From Falsiroseomonas algicola (GTDB lineage Bacteria > Pseudomonadota > Alphaproteobacteria > Acetobacterales > Acetobacteraceae): a DNA stretch of 64,000 nt. The stretch is taken from assembly GCF_011040385.1 (NCBI RefSeq), contig NZ_JAAIKB010000012.1, positions 62,001 through 126,000 on the forward strand, given 5' to 3'. Positions 34,244 through 42,485 of this stretch are shown one piece after another (the first letter of the stretch is position 1; each line of letters opens with the position of its first letter). The translations under genes were made by a program, and so were the position numbers. A model generated the notes under the pieces. It did no database searches and was not told the DNA's origin. It saw only the letters and a list, made by a program, of their open reading frames with translations.

Positions 34244-34969
34244 TCAGGAAGCCGGTTCTGGCTGCATCACGCCGGCGGGCAGCACCACCCGCAGCGCCAC
34301 GTCGCGATCCGCCCGCAGATGCAGGCGCATCAGCTGCTCCGCCTCCTCCGCCTTGCCCGCGACCAGCGCATCGATGATGTGCCCGTGTTCCAGCAGCGCG
34401 CGTTCGACACGGCCGTGGCGCAGCGTCAGCAGGCCGAAGCGGTGCACCTGGTCGCCGAGCTGCCCCATGAATTGCGAAAGCCGCGAATTGCTGGCCAGCC
34501 CGATGATCCGGCTGTGCATCAGCACGGAGAAGTCGTAGGCGGCACGGAGACGCCCCGCCTGCATGTGGGACACGGCCTCCCGATGATCCGCGCGCAGCGC
34601 CTCCGCATCCGCGGGGCCCATGCGTTCGGCCGCGACGCGGACCGCGAAGCCCTCCAGCTGTTCGCGTAGCTGGTAGACCTCGACGATGTCCTGGACCGAC
34701 AGCTCGGAGACGATGATGCCGCGCTGGGGCAGGATGCGCACCAGGCCGCCGCTCGCCAGTTCTCGCAGCGCCTCCCGGATCGGCGTGCGGCTGATCGCGA
34801 GTTCATCGGCCAGCTGGTTCTCGCTCAGCAGCGCGCCGGGCGCATAGCGGCTGTCCAGGATGCCCTGCTTGATCGCGTCATAGGCCTGCTCCCGCAGGCT
34901 CCGCGGTGCTTCCCCGCCGGTGCCCTTGCCCCGTGTCATCGCCCGTCCGTCATCCATGGCCGATCCCAT
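34244..34969 (-). CDS. GntR-family regulator with FCD effector domain
   Basis: The 241-residue protein has an N-terminal winged helix (YDAIKQGILDSRYAPGALLSENQLADELAISRTPIREALREL, about 29-70) and a C-terminal all-helical FCD domain with conserved His/Asp positions (RADHREAV, FSVLMHSRI, HGHIIDAL) that bind a metal and organic acids. It probably represses one or both adjacent catabolic units. Several in-frame ATGs (34969, 34957, 34939) exist and none has a strong ribosome site, so the exact start is unsure. A perfect palindrome lies 6 nt upstream of the first. Confidence 0.9.
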   Translation of the reverse strand: MGSAMDDGRAMTRGKGTGGEAPRSLREQAYDAIKQGILDSRYAPGALLSENQLADELAISRTPIREALRELASGGLVRILPQRGIIVSELSVQDIVEVYQLREQLEGFAVRVAAERMGPADAEALRADHREAVSHMQAGRLRAAYDFSVLMHSRIIGLASNSRLSQFMGQLGDQVHRFGLLTLRHGRVERALLEHGHIIDALVAGKAEEAEQLMRLHLRADRDVALRVVLPAGVMQPEPAS

Positions 34970-34975
34970 GAGTCA

Positions 34976-34990
34976 ATCTGTATGCCAGAT
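34976..34990. promoter_or_regulatory. Palindrome ATCTG-N5-CAGAT before gntR
   Basis: A perfect 5-bp inverted repeat with a TATGC spacer lies between the divergent gntR and amidohydrolase genes, immediately upstream of the gntR start. Position and symmetry suggest the regulator's own operator. The core TGTATGCCA resembles a sequence upstream of the isochorismatase-like gene near 38100. Confidence 0.45.
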
Positions 34991-35043
34991 AAGGATCGGC
35001 CGCAAATGAGGGAGCATGGGGCGCCTGGCCTTGCCGGTCGCAC

Positions 35044-35059
35044 TTGTATCCCAATACCA
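35044..35059. promoter_or_regulatory. Imperfect palindrome TTGTAT-N4-ATACCA before the amidohydrolase gene
   Basis: GTAT (35046-35049) and ATAC (35054-35057) form an inverted repeat with a 4-nt spacer, with flanking bases partly symmetrical. It lies about 33 nt before the ATG at 35092. TTGTAT/ATACAA-type half-sites are usual for GntR/FCD regulators, so this is a candidate second operator. Confidence 0.35.
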
Positions 35060-35091
35060 TCCCAGGCACCGCGCCACGGAGGAACTGACGC

Positions 35092-35973
35092 ATGGCCTAT
35101 CCCATCGCCGCCATCGATGCCGTCACCAACTACGAATTCGCCGATCCTGAACTGGAGCGGAAGGGCTGGCAGGAAACCTTCATTCGCGGAAAGATCGGCG
35201 CCGAGGAATCCCGCATCAAGGGACTGACACCCGAGGCCTTCATCGAGAAGATGGACCGCGCCGGCGTCGAACACTGCTTCCTGCTGGCCATCAAGGCCGG
35301 CAGCGCGCTCAACACCATCAATCGCCGGGTCCCCTATGAGAAGGTGGCGGAGATGGTGCGCCGCTACCCCACGCGCTTCAGCGCGCTGGCCGGCGTCGAT
35401 CCCACGGAGGGCATGCGCGGCCTGAGGGAACTCGAATACGCGGTGAAGGAACTCGGCTTCATTGGCGCGCACCTCTATCCCCACTGGTTCGAGATGGCGC
35501 CCGACCATGCGCGCTACTACCCGATCTATGCGAAGTGCTGCGAGCTCGACATCCCGATCCAGATGCAGATCGGCCACTGCCTGCGCTACAGCGAGGAGCG
35601 CCCGCTGAAGAGCGTCGGCCGCCCCATCACGCTGGACACGATCGCCTGCGATTTCCCGGAGCTGAAGCTCGTCGGCATCCATATCGGCTGGCCCTGGACG
35701 GAGGAGATGATCGCCGTCGCCTACAAGCATCCGAATGTCTATATCGGAACGGACGCCTATGCGCCGAAGCACTGGGACGAGAAGTTCGTCCGCTACATGA
35801 ACAGCTTCGGGCAGGACAAGGTGATCTTCGGCACCGACTATCCCGTCATCGACCTCGAACGCGCGCGCGTGGAGTTCGAGGCGCTGGGCCTGCGCGAGGT
35901 CGCGAAGCGCAAGGTGCTCCGCGACAACGCGATCAGGCTGTATGGGCTGAAGCTGCCGCTTTCAGAGGAGTGA
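35092..35973 (+). CDS. Amidohydrolase-2 family protein, paralogue lacking HxH
   Basis: The 293-residue protein is closely similar to the one encoded at 26922 throughout: HLYPHWF, QIGHCLRY, GIHIGWPWTEEM, DAYAPKHW and FGTDYPVIDLERA. Its N-terminus reads IDAVTNYEF where DxHxH is expected, so the same two metal ligands are missing while later His and Asp residues remain. It starts after a GGAGGAA site and stands alone, divergent from gntR. Its last 12 nt overlap the convergent hydantoinase-like gene. Confidence 0.83.
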   Translation: MAYPIAAIDAVTNYEFADPELERKGWQETFIRGKIGAEESRIKGLTPEAFIEKMDRAGVEHCFLLAIKAGSALNTINRRVPYEKVAEMVRRYPTRFSALAGVDPTEGMRGLRELEYAVKELGFIGAHLYPHWFEMAPDHARYYPIYAKCCELDIPIQMQIGHCLRYSEERPLKSVGRPITLDTIACDFPELKLVGIHIGWPWTEEMIAVAYKHPNVYIGTDAYAPKHWDEKFVRYMNSFGQDKVIFGTDYPVIDLERARVEFEALGLREVAKRKVLRDNAIRLYGLKLPLSEE

Positions 35974-37347
35974 GCGCGGTACGTAGCGCCCGCTGCCCAC
36001 GGCCGTGTCGTCCAGCGCGCCATCGCGCATGACGGCGCGGCCCCGCACGATGGTGTGGACGACCTGGCCCGTCAGCGTCCAGCCTTCGTAGATCGAGTAG
36101 CCGGCGGAGGAGAGCACGCCATCGCGCGTCACGGTCCAGCGGCGGCCGGGATCGACGATGGCGAAATCGGCATCCATGCCGGGCGCAATCGCCCCCTTGC
36201 GATGCAGGCCCATCGCCTTCGCCGGATTGGTCGAGACCAACTCCACGATCCGCGCCAGGCTCAGCCCGCGCTTCATATGCCCCTCGCTCAGCAGCACGGG
36301 CAGCATCGTCTCCATCCCCGGGCAGCCCGGGGAGGCGGCCCAGATGCCGCCCTCCTTGCCACTCAGATCACGGTGCACATGGTCCGTCGCGACGGTGTCG
36401 ATGCTGCCATCGAACAGCCCGCGCCACAGTGCCTCCCGGTCCGCGGCTTCGCGAAGCGGCGGGTTGATCTTGCCGGTGACGCCTCCTTCCCAGGTGACGT
36501 CATGCGTCAGGTAGTGCGGGCAGGTCTCCACCCAGACCTTGCCGCCGGCCTGGCGACCGCGCTTCGCCGCCTCCAGCGCCTCGGCGGAGGAGGTGTGGAC
36601 GATGTAGAGCGGTGCCCGCGCCTCCTTCGCCACCAGCGCCGCGCGCTGCACGGCATCGGCTTCCACGAAGGGGGGGCGGGACGCGTTCCAGCTGGCGAGT
36701 CCGCCGTGGCCCTCGGGATCCTGCGCCATGATCTGCTTGCGGCGTACCCAGGCGAGTTCGATCGTCTCGGGATGCGGGCAGACCATGCCGCCATGCGCGG
36801 CAACCGTCTCGCAGAGCCGCAGCAGGAAGCCGTCATCGATATCCGGCAGGCCGAGGCGCTTGCCCTCGCCGCCGCGGTTGTTCATGAAGATCTTGAAGCT
36901 GGGCGCGCCGAACTCCTCGACATAGCGCCTGATGCCCGCGAGCTGCGCCTCGGTCGAGATGATGGGGTGGTAGCCGAAGTCGATGCGCGATCCCGCTTCC
37001 GTGACGGCGATGACCTCGTCCCAGAAATCCTCGAAAGGATCGGTCGCCATGAGGTAGGGGATGAAGCAGGTGATGCCGCCCGCGGCCGCCGCCGCGCTTT
37101 CCTGCGCCGCATCGCCCGGTACGCGCGGCCGCGAGATATCCTTGCCGTGGCCGAGATGGAGGTGCACGTCCACCGCGCCCGGCATGGTGACGAGGCCCGA
37201 GACGTTCCAGACCTCCTCCGCTTCCGCCGCCGCGCCGCGCGCCAGGATGGCGGCGATGCGGCCATCCTTCACCGCGATCTCGCAGGTAGTGGGGCCGAGG
37301 CCCGGCAGCACGGCGCTGCCACCGCGCAGCAGCAGGTCGTAGCGCAT
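35962..37347 (-). CDS. Dihydropyrimidinase/hydantoinase-family amidohydrolase
   Basis: The 461-residue cyclic amidohydrolase has VDVHLHLGHGK (HxH metal ligands) near 60, SFKIFMNNRGG with the Lys expected to be carboxylated, His in CPHPETIEL and YIVHTSS, Asp in VATDHVH, and a C-terminal beta domain (GMDADFAIVDP). It opens a cyclic amide, as in hydantoin, dihydropyrimidine, allantoin or dihydroorotate. The paired isochorismatase-like gene overlaps its start (TGATG). A two-step ring opening and decarbamoylation, such as N-methylhydantoin to sarcosine, is a reasonable hypothesis only. Confidence 0.88.
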   Translation of the reverse strand: MRYDLLLRGGSAVLPGLGPTTCEIAVKDGRIAAILARGAAAEAEEVWNVSGLVTMPGAVDVHLHLGHGKDISRPRVPGDAAQESAAAAAGGITCFIPYLMATDPFEDFWDEVIAVTEAGSRIDFGYHPIISTEAQLAGIRRYVEEFGAPSFKIFMNNRGGEGKRLGLPDIDDGFLLRLCETVAAHGGMVCPHPETIELAWVRRKQIMAQDPEGHGGLASWNASRPPFVEADAVQRAALVAKEARAPLYIVHTSSAEALEAAKRGRQAGGKVWVETCPHYLTHDVTWEGGVTGKINPPLREAADREALWRGLFDGSIDTVATDHVHRDLSGKEGGIWAASPGCPGMETMLPVLLSEGHMKRGLSLARIVELVSTNPAKAMGLHRKGAIAPGMDADFAIVDPGRRWTVTRDGVLSSAGYSIYEGWTLTGQVVHTIVRGRAVMRDGALDDTAVGSGRYVPRSLL

Positions 37348-38039
37348 CAGGCGGCGTCCCGCGGCGCCAGTTGGCCGAGCGCCGCCATGGCCTCCCCGGT
37401 CGTCATCACATCGGCATATTTCGAGGCCATGTCGAAGAGGTTCACGGCGTGGCTGGTGGCGCTGCGGTCATAGACCGCGTCCTGCGGCACGACGACGCGC
37501 CAGTTATAGGCGAAGGCATCGACGACCGATCCGCGCACGCAGCCGCTGGTCGTGCAGCCCGTCACCACCAGCGTATCGACGCCGAGATCGACCAGGTAGC
37601 TCGCCAGCGGCGTGCCGAAGAAGGCGCTGGGGTGCTTCTTCGGCAGCAGGATGTCGCCATCCCGCGGCGCGACCTCCGCCACGAAGCCGTAGCTGTCCCG
37701 CGGCACCGTCATCAGGGCCGGCACCTTCGCGGCCAGGCGCCCCGTATCGAAGCTCTCCTTGGGCGACACATGGGGGTAGAGCACCGGCCAGCCCTTCTCC
37801 CGGAACAGCGCGAGCAGTTCCTGGATGCGCGCCACGGCGGCCCAGCCGACCTCGCCGCAGCTGGTCGGATATTCCTTGATCGCCTCCCAGAACGGCATGG
37901 GCCTGGTGCCGACGGTACGGTACTGCACATCGATGATCAGCAGCGCGGGCCGGCGGCCCAGCCCCGAGCGCCGCCCGAACCCGGCGGCGCCATAGGCGCG
38001 TTGCTCTTCCTCGGAGATGATTCCATCCCAGGGCTTCAT
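37347..38039 (-). CDS. Cysteine hydrolase, isochorismatase/N-carbamoylsarcosine amidase fold
   Basis: A 230-residue protein with the Asp-Lys-Cys triad of the family: LLIIDVQYR (Asp near 38), LLPKKHPSAFFGTPL (Lys), and VTGCTTSGCVRGSVVDAF (nucleophilic Cys). The cis-peptide and surrounding TTSGCVR segment match carbamoylsarcosine amidase and related amidohydrolases. It is cotranscribed with the hydantoinase-like gene, which supports cleavage of an N-carbamoyl product. The gene starts a two-gene unit whose 107-bp upstream region has TGTAT motifs near 38044 and 38101. Confidence 0.88.
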   Translation of the reverse strand: MKPWDGIISEEEQRAYGAAGFGRRSGLGRRPALLIIDVQYRTVGTRPMPFWEAIKEYPTSCGEVGWAAVARIQELLALFREKGWPVLYPHVSPKESFDTGRLAAKVPALMTVPRDSYGFVAEVAPRDGDILLPKKHPSAFFGTPLASYLVDLGVDTLVVTGCTTSGCVRGSVVDAFAYNWRVVVPQDAVYDRSATSHAVNLFDMASKYADVMTTGEAMAALGQLAPRDAA

Positions 38040-38146
38040 GCGACTGTATCCGGTTGTTCCTCTCGCCCGAAGCTAGAGGATCGGTTGCAGCCACACAAGA
38101 TGTATGCAAGTGGCGCCGGAAAGGCGGCGCCGAAGCGCCGCCGCCC

Positions 38147-38983
38147 TCAGCGGGCTGCCCAGCCGGAGGCCGCCAGGATGTCGTGGCTGGCCTTGATGTC
38201 GCCATCCGGATCGGCGCCCGGCGTCAGGGCGTCGGTGATGATCTCAAGCACCGTCATGCCGCTGTATCCGATCTCCTTCAGCGCCGCGGCCGCCGGGCCC
38301 GGTTCCACGATGCCGGTGCCGAGCCGTTCATGCTTGAAGACCGCATAGCCGCTGTCGGAGATGTGGACATTCTTGATCCGCTTGCCAAGCAGGCGGATCG
38401 CGGCGGGCACATCCTCCTTGATGTAGGCGCTGTTGCAGACGTCGAAGTTGATCCCGACTTCGGGTCCGATCTCCTCCGCCACCGCCAGCATGTCGGCGGC
38501 CTTGGGCAGGAAGGTGAAGGGCACGTTCTCCAGGATGATCTCGACGCCGGAGCCCTTCGAAAAATCGACGAGTTCGCGCATGCCTTCGATGAACCAGGCG
38601 CGCATCCAGGGAACGGGCGGATCGATCAGGGAATTCACCGGGCCGGGGATGGCGCAGACATAGGGGCAGCCCCAATCGGCGGCGAGATCGATGGCTTCCT
38701 TGTACCGGTCCAGCGTGTAGCGCCGCATCTTCGCGCAGACGCTGTTCGGGTTGTTGTCGAGCAGCGGATAGCAGAAGGAGGTGATGGCCGAACCGCTGTC
38801 GCCGAGCCAGGACTTGTACTCCCGCCGCTTCGCGGGGGTGAGTTCGGAGGGCCAGCAATGCGGCGGGAAGATCATCATCTCGAAGGCGCGATAGCCCTGC
38901 GCATGCAGGTGCTTCAGCGCGCCGAGACCGTCATGCGAGTAGAGGAAGGGGAAGGTGGAGGCGGCAACGCGCAGATCGGCCAT
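38147..38983 (-). CDS. Sugar phosphate isomerase/epimerase family TIM barrel
   Basis: The 278-residue AP-endonuclease-2-type barrel has metal-ligand segments EIILENVPF (Glu), GINFDVCNSAY (Asp), NVHISDSG (His/Asp) and TVLEIITD (Glu). The family interconverts keto/aldo sugars or dehydrates inosose. ATG 38983 follows GAGGAG. It is the last gene of an eight-gene sugar operon (importer, DapA-type aldolase, two SDRs), so it probably acts on the imported sugar or sugar acid. Confidence 0.87.
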   Translation of the reverse strand: MADLRVAASTFPFLYSHDGLGALKHLHAQGYRAFEMMIFPPHCWPSELTPAKRREYKSWLGDSGSAITSFCYPLLDNNPNSVCAKMRRYTLDRYKEAIDLAADWGCPYVCAIPGPVNSLIDPPVPWMRAWFIEGMRELVDFSKGSGVEIILENVPFTFLPKAADMLAVAEEIGPEVGINFDVCNSAYIKEDVPAAIRLLGKRIKNVHISDSGYAVFKHERLGTGIVEPGPAAAALKEIGYSGMTVLEIITDALTPGADPDGDIKASHDILAASGWAAR

Positions 38984-38994
38984 GGCTTGTCTCC

Positions 38995-39720
38995 TCAATA
39001 GCTGTGTTCGGATCGCGTGTTCACGACGAGTTCGGCGATGGTCGCGGTATCGGGCAGCCGCAGCAGCAGCGAGACGATCTCCGCGATCGTGGCCGGCGAG
39101 AGGCGGTTGGCGGAAATGCCGGGCAGGCCTGCCAGCAGTTCGGTATCGATGGCGCCGGGGCAGAGCGCGGTGACGCGCACGCCTTCCTCCCACCCCGCCA
39201 GCTTCGTCGCCTGGCTGAGGGCCACGAGCGCATGCTTGCTCATGGCATAGCCGATGGAGACGGAGGCATCGCGGATGCGCTTGCCGTCGGTGGAGGCGAT
39301 GTTCACCACGCGCCCATGCCCCGCCGCCCGCAGATGCGGCAGCGCCGCCTTGGTGGCGCGGAAGGGCGACTTGACGTTGACGGTCCAGAGCTCGTCCAGC
39401 TCCTCCTCGCCGCCCTCGTCCCAGGTCACGCGGCGCAGGATGCCGGCATTGTTGATGAGGCCGTCGAGGCGGCCATGGGTGGCGACCGCACCCTCGATCC
39501 ACGCCTCCGCCGTCGCGGGCTTCGTCGCGTCATAGCCATGGAAGCTGGCGCGTTCCGCGAAGCCGAGCCGCGCCCGCGCCGCGCCGGGATCCCGCACGCC
39601 GAGCGCCAGCGTGTAGCCTTCCCCATGCAGCCTGCGCGCGATGGCGGCGCCGAGCCCGCGCCCGCCGCCGGAGATGGCGATGACGCGGCCCGCGGTGGGA
39701 ATCAGCTCCGCGTCACGCAT
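38995..39720 (-). CDS. Short-chain dehydrogenase/reductase
   Basis: A 241-residue classical SDR with the cofactor motif SGGGRGLGAAIARRL near 17-31, NNAG (about 90), a catalytic Ser in NIASTDGK and the YAMSK catalytic pair near 158. It probably oxidises a sugar or sugar-acid hydroxyl in the importer operon. It lies 2 nt after the preceding SDR gene. Confidence 0.9.
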   Translation of the reverse strand: MRDAELIPTAGRVIAISGGGRGLGAAIARRLHGEGYTLALGVRDPGAARARLGFAERASFHGYDATKPATAEAWIEGAVATHGRLDGLINNAGILRRVTWDEGGEEELDELWTVNVKSPFRATKAALPHLRAAGHGRVVNIASTDGKRIRDASVSIGYAMSKHALVALSQATKLAGWEEGVRVTALCPGAIDTELLAGLPGISANRLSPATIAEIVSLLLRLPDTATIAELVVNTRSEHSY

Positions 39721-39722
39721 GC

Positions 39723-40505
39723 TCAGAACAGGCCCTGATAGACGCCGCCATCATTGACGATGTTCTGCGCCGACATGAAGCCGGCCTGCGCGCTGCAGAG
39801 ATAGGCGACCAGATCGCCGCATTCGGAGGGATGCGCGAAGCGGCCCGCGGGGCAGCCGTTGATGCGGTCCTCGACCATCGCCTCATAGGTCGTCCCGCGC
39901 CGCGCGGCGTGGCCGTGCAGGTTGGTGCGCAGCGCATCCGTGTCGAAAAGGCCCGGGCAGACCGTGTTCACCGTCACGTTGTGCGGCAGCAATTCGCGCG
40001 CGATGGAGGCGATGGCGCCCGACAGCGCGACGCGCGCGGCGTGCGAATGCGCAAAGCCCACCTGCGGGAACTTGATGAAGCTGACGGAGATGCTGACCAC
40101 GCGACCGAACTTCCGATCGCACATGCCCGGCGTGACGCGGCGGATCAGCTCCATCGAGGAGTAGAAATGCACGTCCCACCAGCGCAGCCATTCGTCGCGT
40201 TCCCAGCCGCGGAAATCGCCGGGCACCTGGCGGACGCCGGGATTGCAGACCAGGATGTCCGGCGCCGGGCAGGCGGCCAGGATGGCGTCGCGCCCCTCCG
40301 GCGTGTTCACATCCGCGGCCACGGTCTGCACGGTGACGCCGGTATCGCGCCGCAGGCTTTCCGCGGCCTCCTCCAGCGCTTCCTGGCCGCGCGCAACGAT
40401 GGTGAGATTCACGCCCTCCTGCGCCAGCGATCGCGCGCAGGCCTCGCCGAGGCCGCGGCTGCCGCCGCAGACGATGGCGTGGCGCCCCCTGATGCCGAGA
40501 TCCAT
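39723..40505 (-). CDS. Divergent SDR lacking the YxxxK catalytic pair
   Basis: The 260-residue SDR fold has a clear dinucleotide motif (CGGSRGLGEACARSL) and VTVNTVCPGLFDTD after the active site. Where YxxxK should stand the sequence reads SHAAR (in GFAHSHAARVAL), and NNAG is replaced by CNPG. A Ser-containing strand (VSISVSF) is kept. The protein may use other residues, act in the reverse or a related reaction, or be structural. It sits between a DapA-family aldolase and a normal SDR in the sugar operon. Confidence 0.85.
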   Translation of the reverse strand: MDLGIRGRHAIVCGGSRGLGEACARSLAQEGVNLTIVARGQEALEEAAESLRRDTGVTVQTVAADVNTPEGRDAILAACPAPDILVCNPGVRQVPGDFRGWERDEWLRWWDVHFYSSMELIRRVTPGMCDRKFGRVVSISVSFIKFPQVGFAHSHAARVALSGAIASIARELLPHNVTVNTVCPGLFDTDALRTNLHGHAARRGTTYEAMVEDRINGCPAGRFAHPSECGDLVAYLCSAQAGFMSAQNIVNDGGVYQGLF

Positions 40506-40506
40506 C

Positions 40507-41409
40507 TCAGAGCAGCCCCATATCCGTGAGACCCTTGCGCAGCCCCTCCAGCGGCGCGCCCGTCAGCGCGCGCAGCGGCGGGCGCGGCGTGCCGCCGCCA
40601 GCAAAGCCCATCATGTCCATCGCCGCCTTGGTGGCGGGATAGAGTGTGCGGCCGCCACTGGTGAACAGGTCCGTCAGCCTGCGCCCCGTCTCCTGCAGGG
40701 CGGCGGCATCGCTGCGGCCATCGCGCGCGGCGTAGTAGAGGTCGAGGCAGCCGGTCCAGACATTCGGGAAGCAGTCCACCGTCCCATCCGCGCCGAGCGC
40801 CACGGCCGGCACGCCGAAGACGGAGGAGGGGCCGCAGAAGACGCGCAGCCGGTCCTTCACCGCCAGCATCGTGGCGTAGAAGTTGTTCCAGTCGCCGGAG
40901 GATTCCTTGATGGCGACGACCTTCTCGAGATCCGCCAGGCGATCGGCCAGGGCAGGCGAGATGGCGTTCACCGCATTGCCCGGGATGTTGTAGACGACGA
41001 TCGGCAGTTCGACCGCATCCGACACCGCCTTGTAGTGGGCGAAGATCTCGTCATCGGTCAGCTTCACGAAATAGGGCGGCAGCACCAGCACCGCATCGGC
41101 GCCGACCTGCTTCGCGTGCTTCGCCAGCTCGATCGTATCGGCTTCACCGACGCAGCCCGTGCCGACGATGACGGTGCCGCGCCCGGCCGTGGCGGCGACG
41201 GCTTCGGCATAGAGCGCCTTGCGTTCGTCCATGGCCAGCGCCCAGAACTCGCCGGTGCAGCCGCAGGCGACGATGCCCGTGGCGCCGGCATCCAGCATGC
41301 GCGTGACATTCGCGCGGAAGCCCGCATTGTCCACCCGCCCCGCCGCATCGAAGGGCGTCGTCAGCGCCGGCATCGGGCCGGTCCAGTCGACGTCGTCGCG
41401 GTTCATCAC
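40507..41409 (-). CDS. DapA-family aldolase/dehydratase
   Basis: A 300-residue class I aldolase barrel. It has GCTGEFWALAMDER (the GxTGE motif), the VVYNIPG Tyr loop and AIKESSGD with the Schiff-base Lys near 173. Context with a sugar importer, SDRs and an isomerase suggests a 2-keto-3-deoxy-sugar-acid aldolase or dehydratase rather than lysine biosynthesis. It overlaps the ATPase gene by ATGA. Confidence 0.9.
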   Translation of the reverse strand: MMNRDDVDWTGPMPALTTPFDAAGRVDNAGFRANVTRMLDAGATGIVACGCTGEFWALAMDERKALYAEAVAATAGRGTVIVGTGCVGEADTIELAKHAKQVGADAVLVLPPYFVKLTDDEIFAHYKAVSDAVELPIVVYNIPGNAVNAISPALADRLADLEKVVAIKESSGDWNNFYATMLAVKDRLRVFCGPSSVFGVPAVALGADGTVDCFPNVWTGCLDLYYAARDGRSDAAALQETGRRLTDLFTSGGRTLYPATKAAMDMMGFAGGGTPRPPLRALTGAPLEGLRKGLTDMGLL

Positions 41410-42485
41410 TCACTCTCCCCAAGGGTCACGGCACGCGCATCCAGGCGCGCCTGGCTTTCGGCATCGAACAGGTGCAGCTTCTCAGCCCGTAGCGCGAAGG
41501 AGACGGCATCGCCAGGGTTCAGGCTGGCCTCGGCCGGGGCGCGGGCGGTCAGCGGCGACCCGCCGGCATCGAGCATGACGATCGTCTCATGCCCGGTCGG
41601 CTCCACGACGCGCACGGTCGCGCGATGCGGCCCCTGGCCGATCAGCACATCCTCCGGCCGCACGCCGAGCACGACCCTGGCGGGTGCGCCCGTCACCGTG
41701 AAGCGCGCCGTGATGGCGGGATGGCTGAAGGTGCCATCGGTGAAACCGCCGGGCAGGGTGTTCATGGGCGGCGTGCCGATGAAGCCCGCAACGAAGAGGT
41801 TGGCGGGCCGGTCATAGACCTCCCGCGGCGGCGCGAATTGCCGCAGCTCCCCGCCCTCCATCACCGCGATCCGATCCGACATCGTCATCGCTTCCAGCTG
41901 GTCATGCGTGACGTAGACGAAGGTGCGGCCCAGCGTGCGATGCAACTCGATCAGTTCCGCCCGCATATGCGCGCGCAGCTTGGCGTCGAGGTTCGACAGC
42001 GGCTCATCCAGCAGGAAGACCTTGGGGCTGCGCACCAGCGCACGGCCCAGCGCCACGCGCTGCTGCTGCCCGCCGGAGAGCTGCCGCGGCTTGCGGTCCA
42101 GCAACGCCTCCAGCTTCAGCATGGCGGCGATGCGGGCCACCTGCGTGGCCCGCTCCGCCTTCGCCATGCCCTGCTTCTTCAGGGGATAGGCGATGTTCTC
42201 GCCGACCGTCATGTGCGGGTAGAGCGCATAGGACTGGAACACCATGGCGATGTCCCGCTTGCCCGGCGCGACGTCGTTCACGACGCGGTCGCCGATCATG
42301 ATCTCCCCGCTCGTCGGGAATTCCAGCCCCGCCAGCATGCGCAGCGTCGTCGTCTTCCCGCAGCCCGAGGGGCCGAGGAGCGACACGAACTCGCCGGGCC
42401 TGATCGCGAGGTCCAGCCCCTTGACCGCGACGGCCTCCCCGAAGGCCTTGCGGACGCGGGTGAAGGTGACTCCGGCGGCGCTCAT
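41406..42485 (-). CDS. CUT1 sugar importer ATPase (UgpC/MalK-like)
   Basis: The 359-residue ATPase has Walker A GPSGCGKTTT, signature LSGGQQQRVALGRA, Walker B VFLLDEPLSNLDAKLR and switch VTHDQLEAM. A C-terminal TOBE/MalK regulatory domain contains NLFVAGFIGTPPMN and VLGVRPEDV. ATG 42485 overlaps the permease stop as ATGA and is preferred to a longer open frame upstream. It energises the two permeases upstream in the operon. Confidence 0.93.
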   Translation of the reverse strand: MSAAGVTFTRVRKAFGEAVAVKGLDLAIRPGEFVSLLGPSGCGKTTTLRMLAGLEFPTSGEIMIGDRVVNDVAPGKRDIAMVFQSYALYPHMTVGENIAYPLKKQGMAKAERATQVARIAAMLKLEALLDRKPRQLSGGQQQRVALGRALVRSPKVFLLDEPLSNLDAKLRAHMRAELIELHRTLGRTFVYVTHDQLEAMTMSDRIAVMEGGELRQFAPPREVYDRPANLFVAGFIGTPPMNTLPGGFTDGTFSHPAITARFTVTGAPARVVLGVRPEDVLIGQGPHRATVRVVEPTGHETIVMLDAGGSPLTARAPAEASLNPGDAVSFALRAEKLHLFDAESQARLDARAVTLGESE

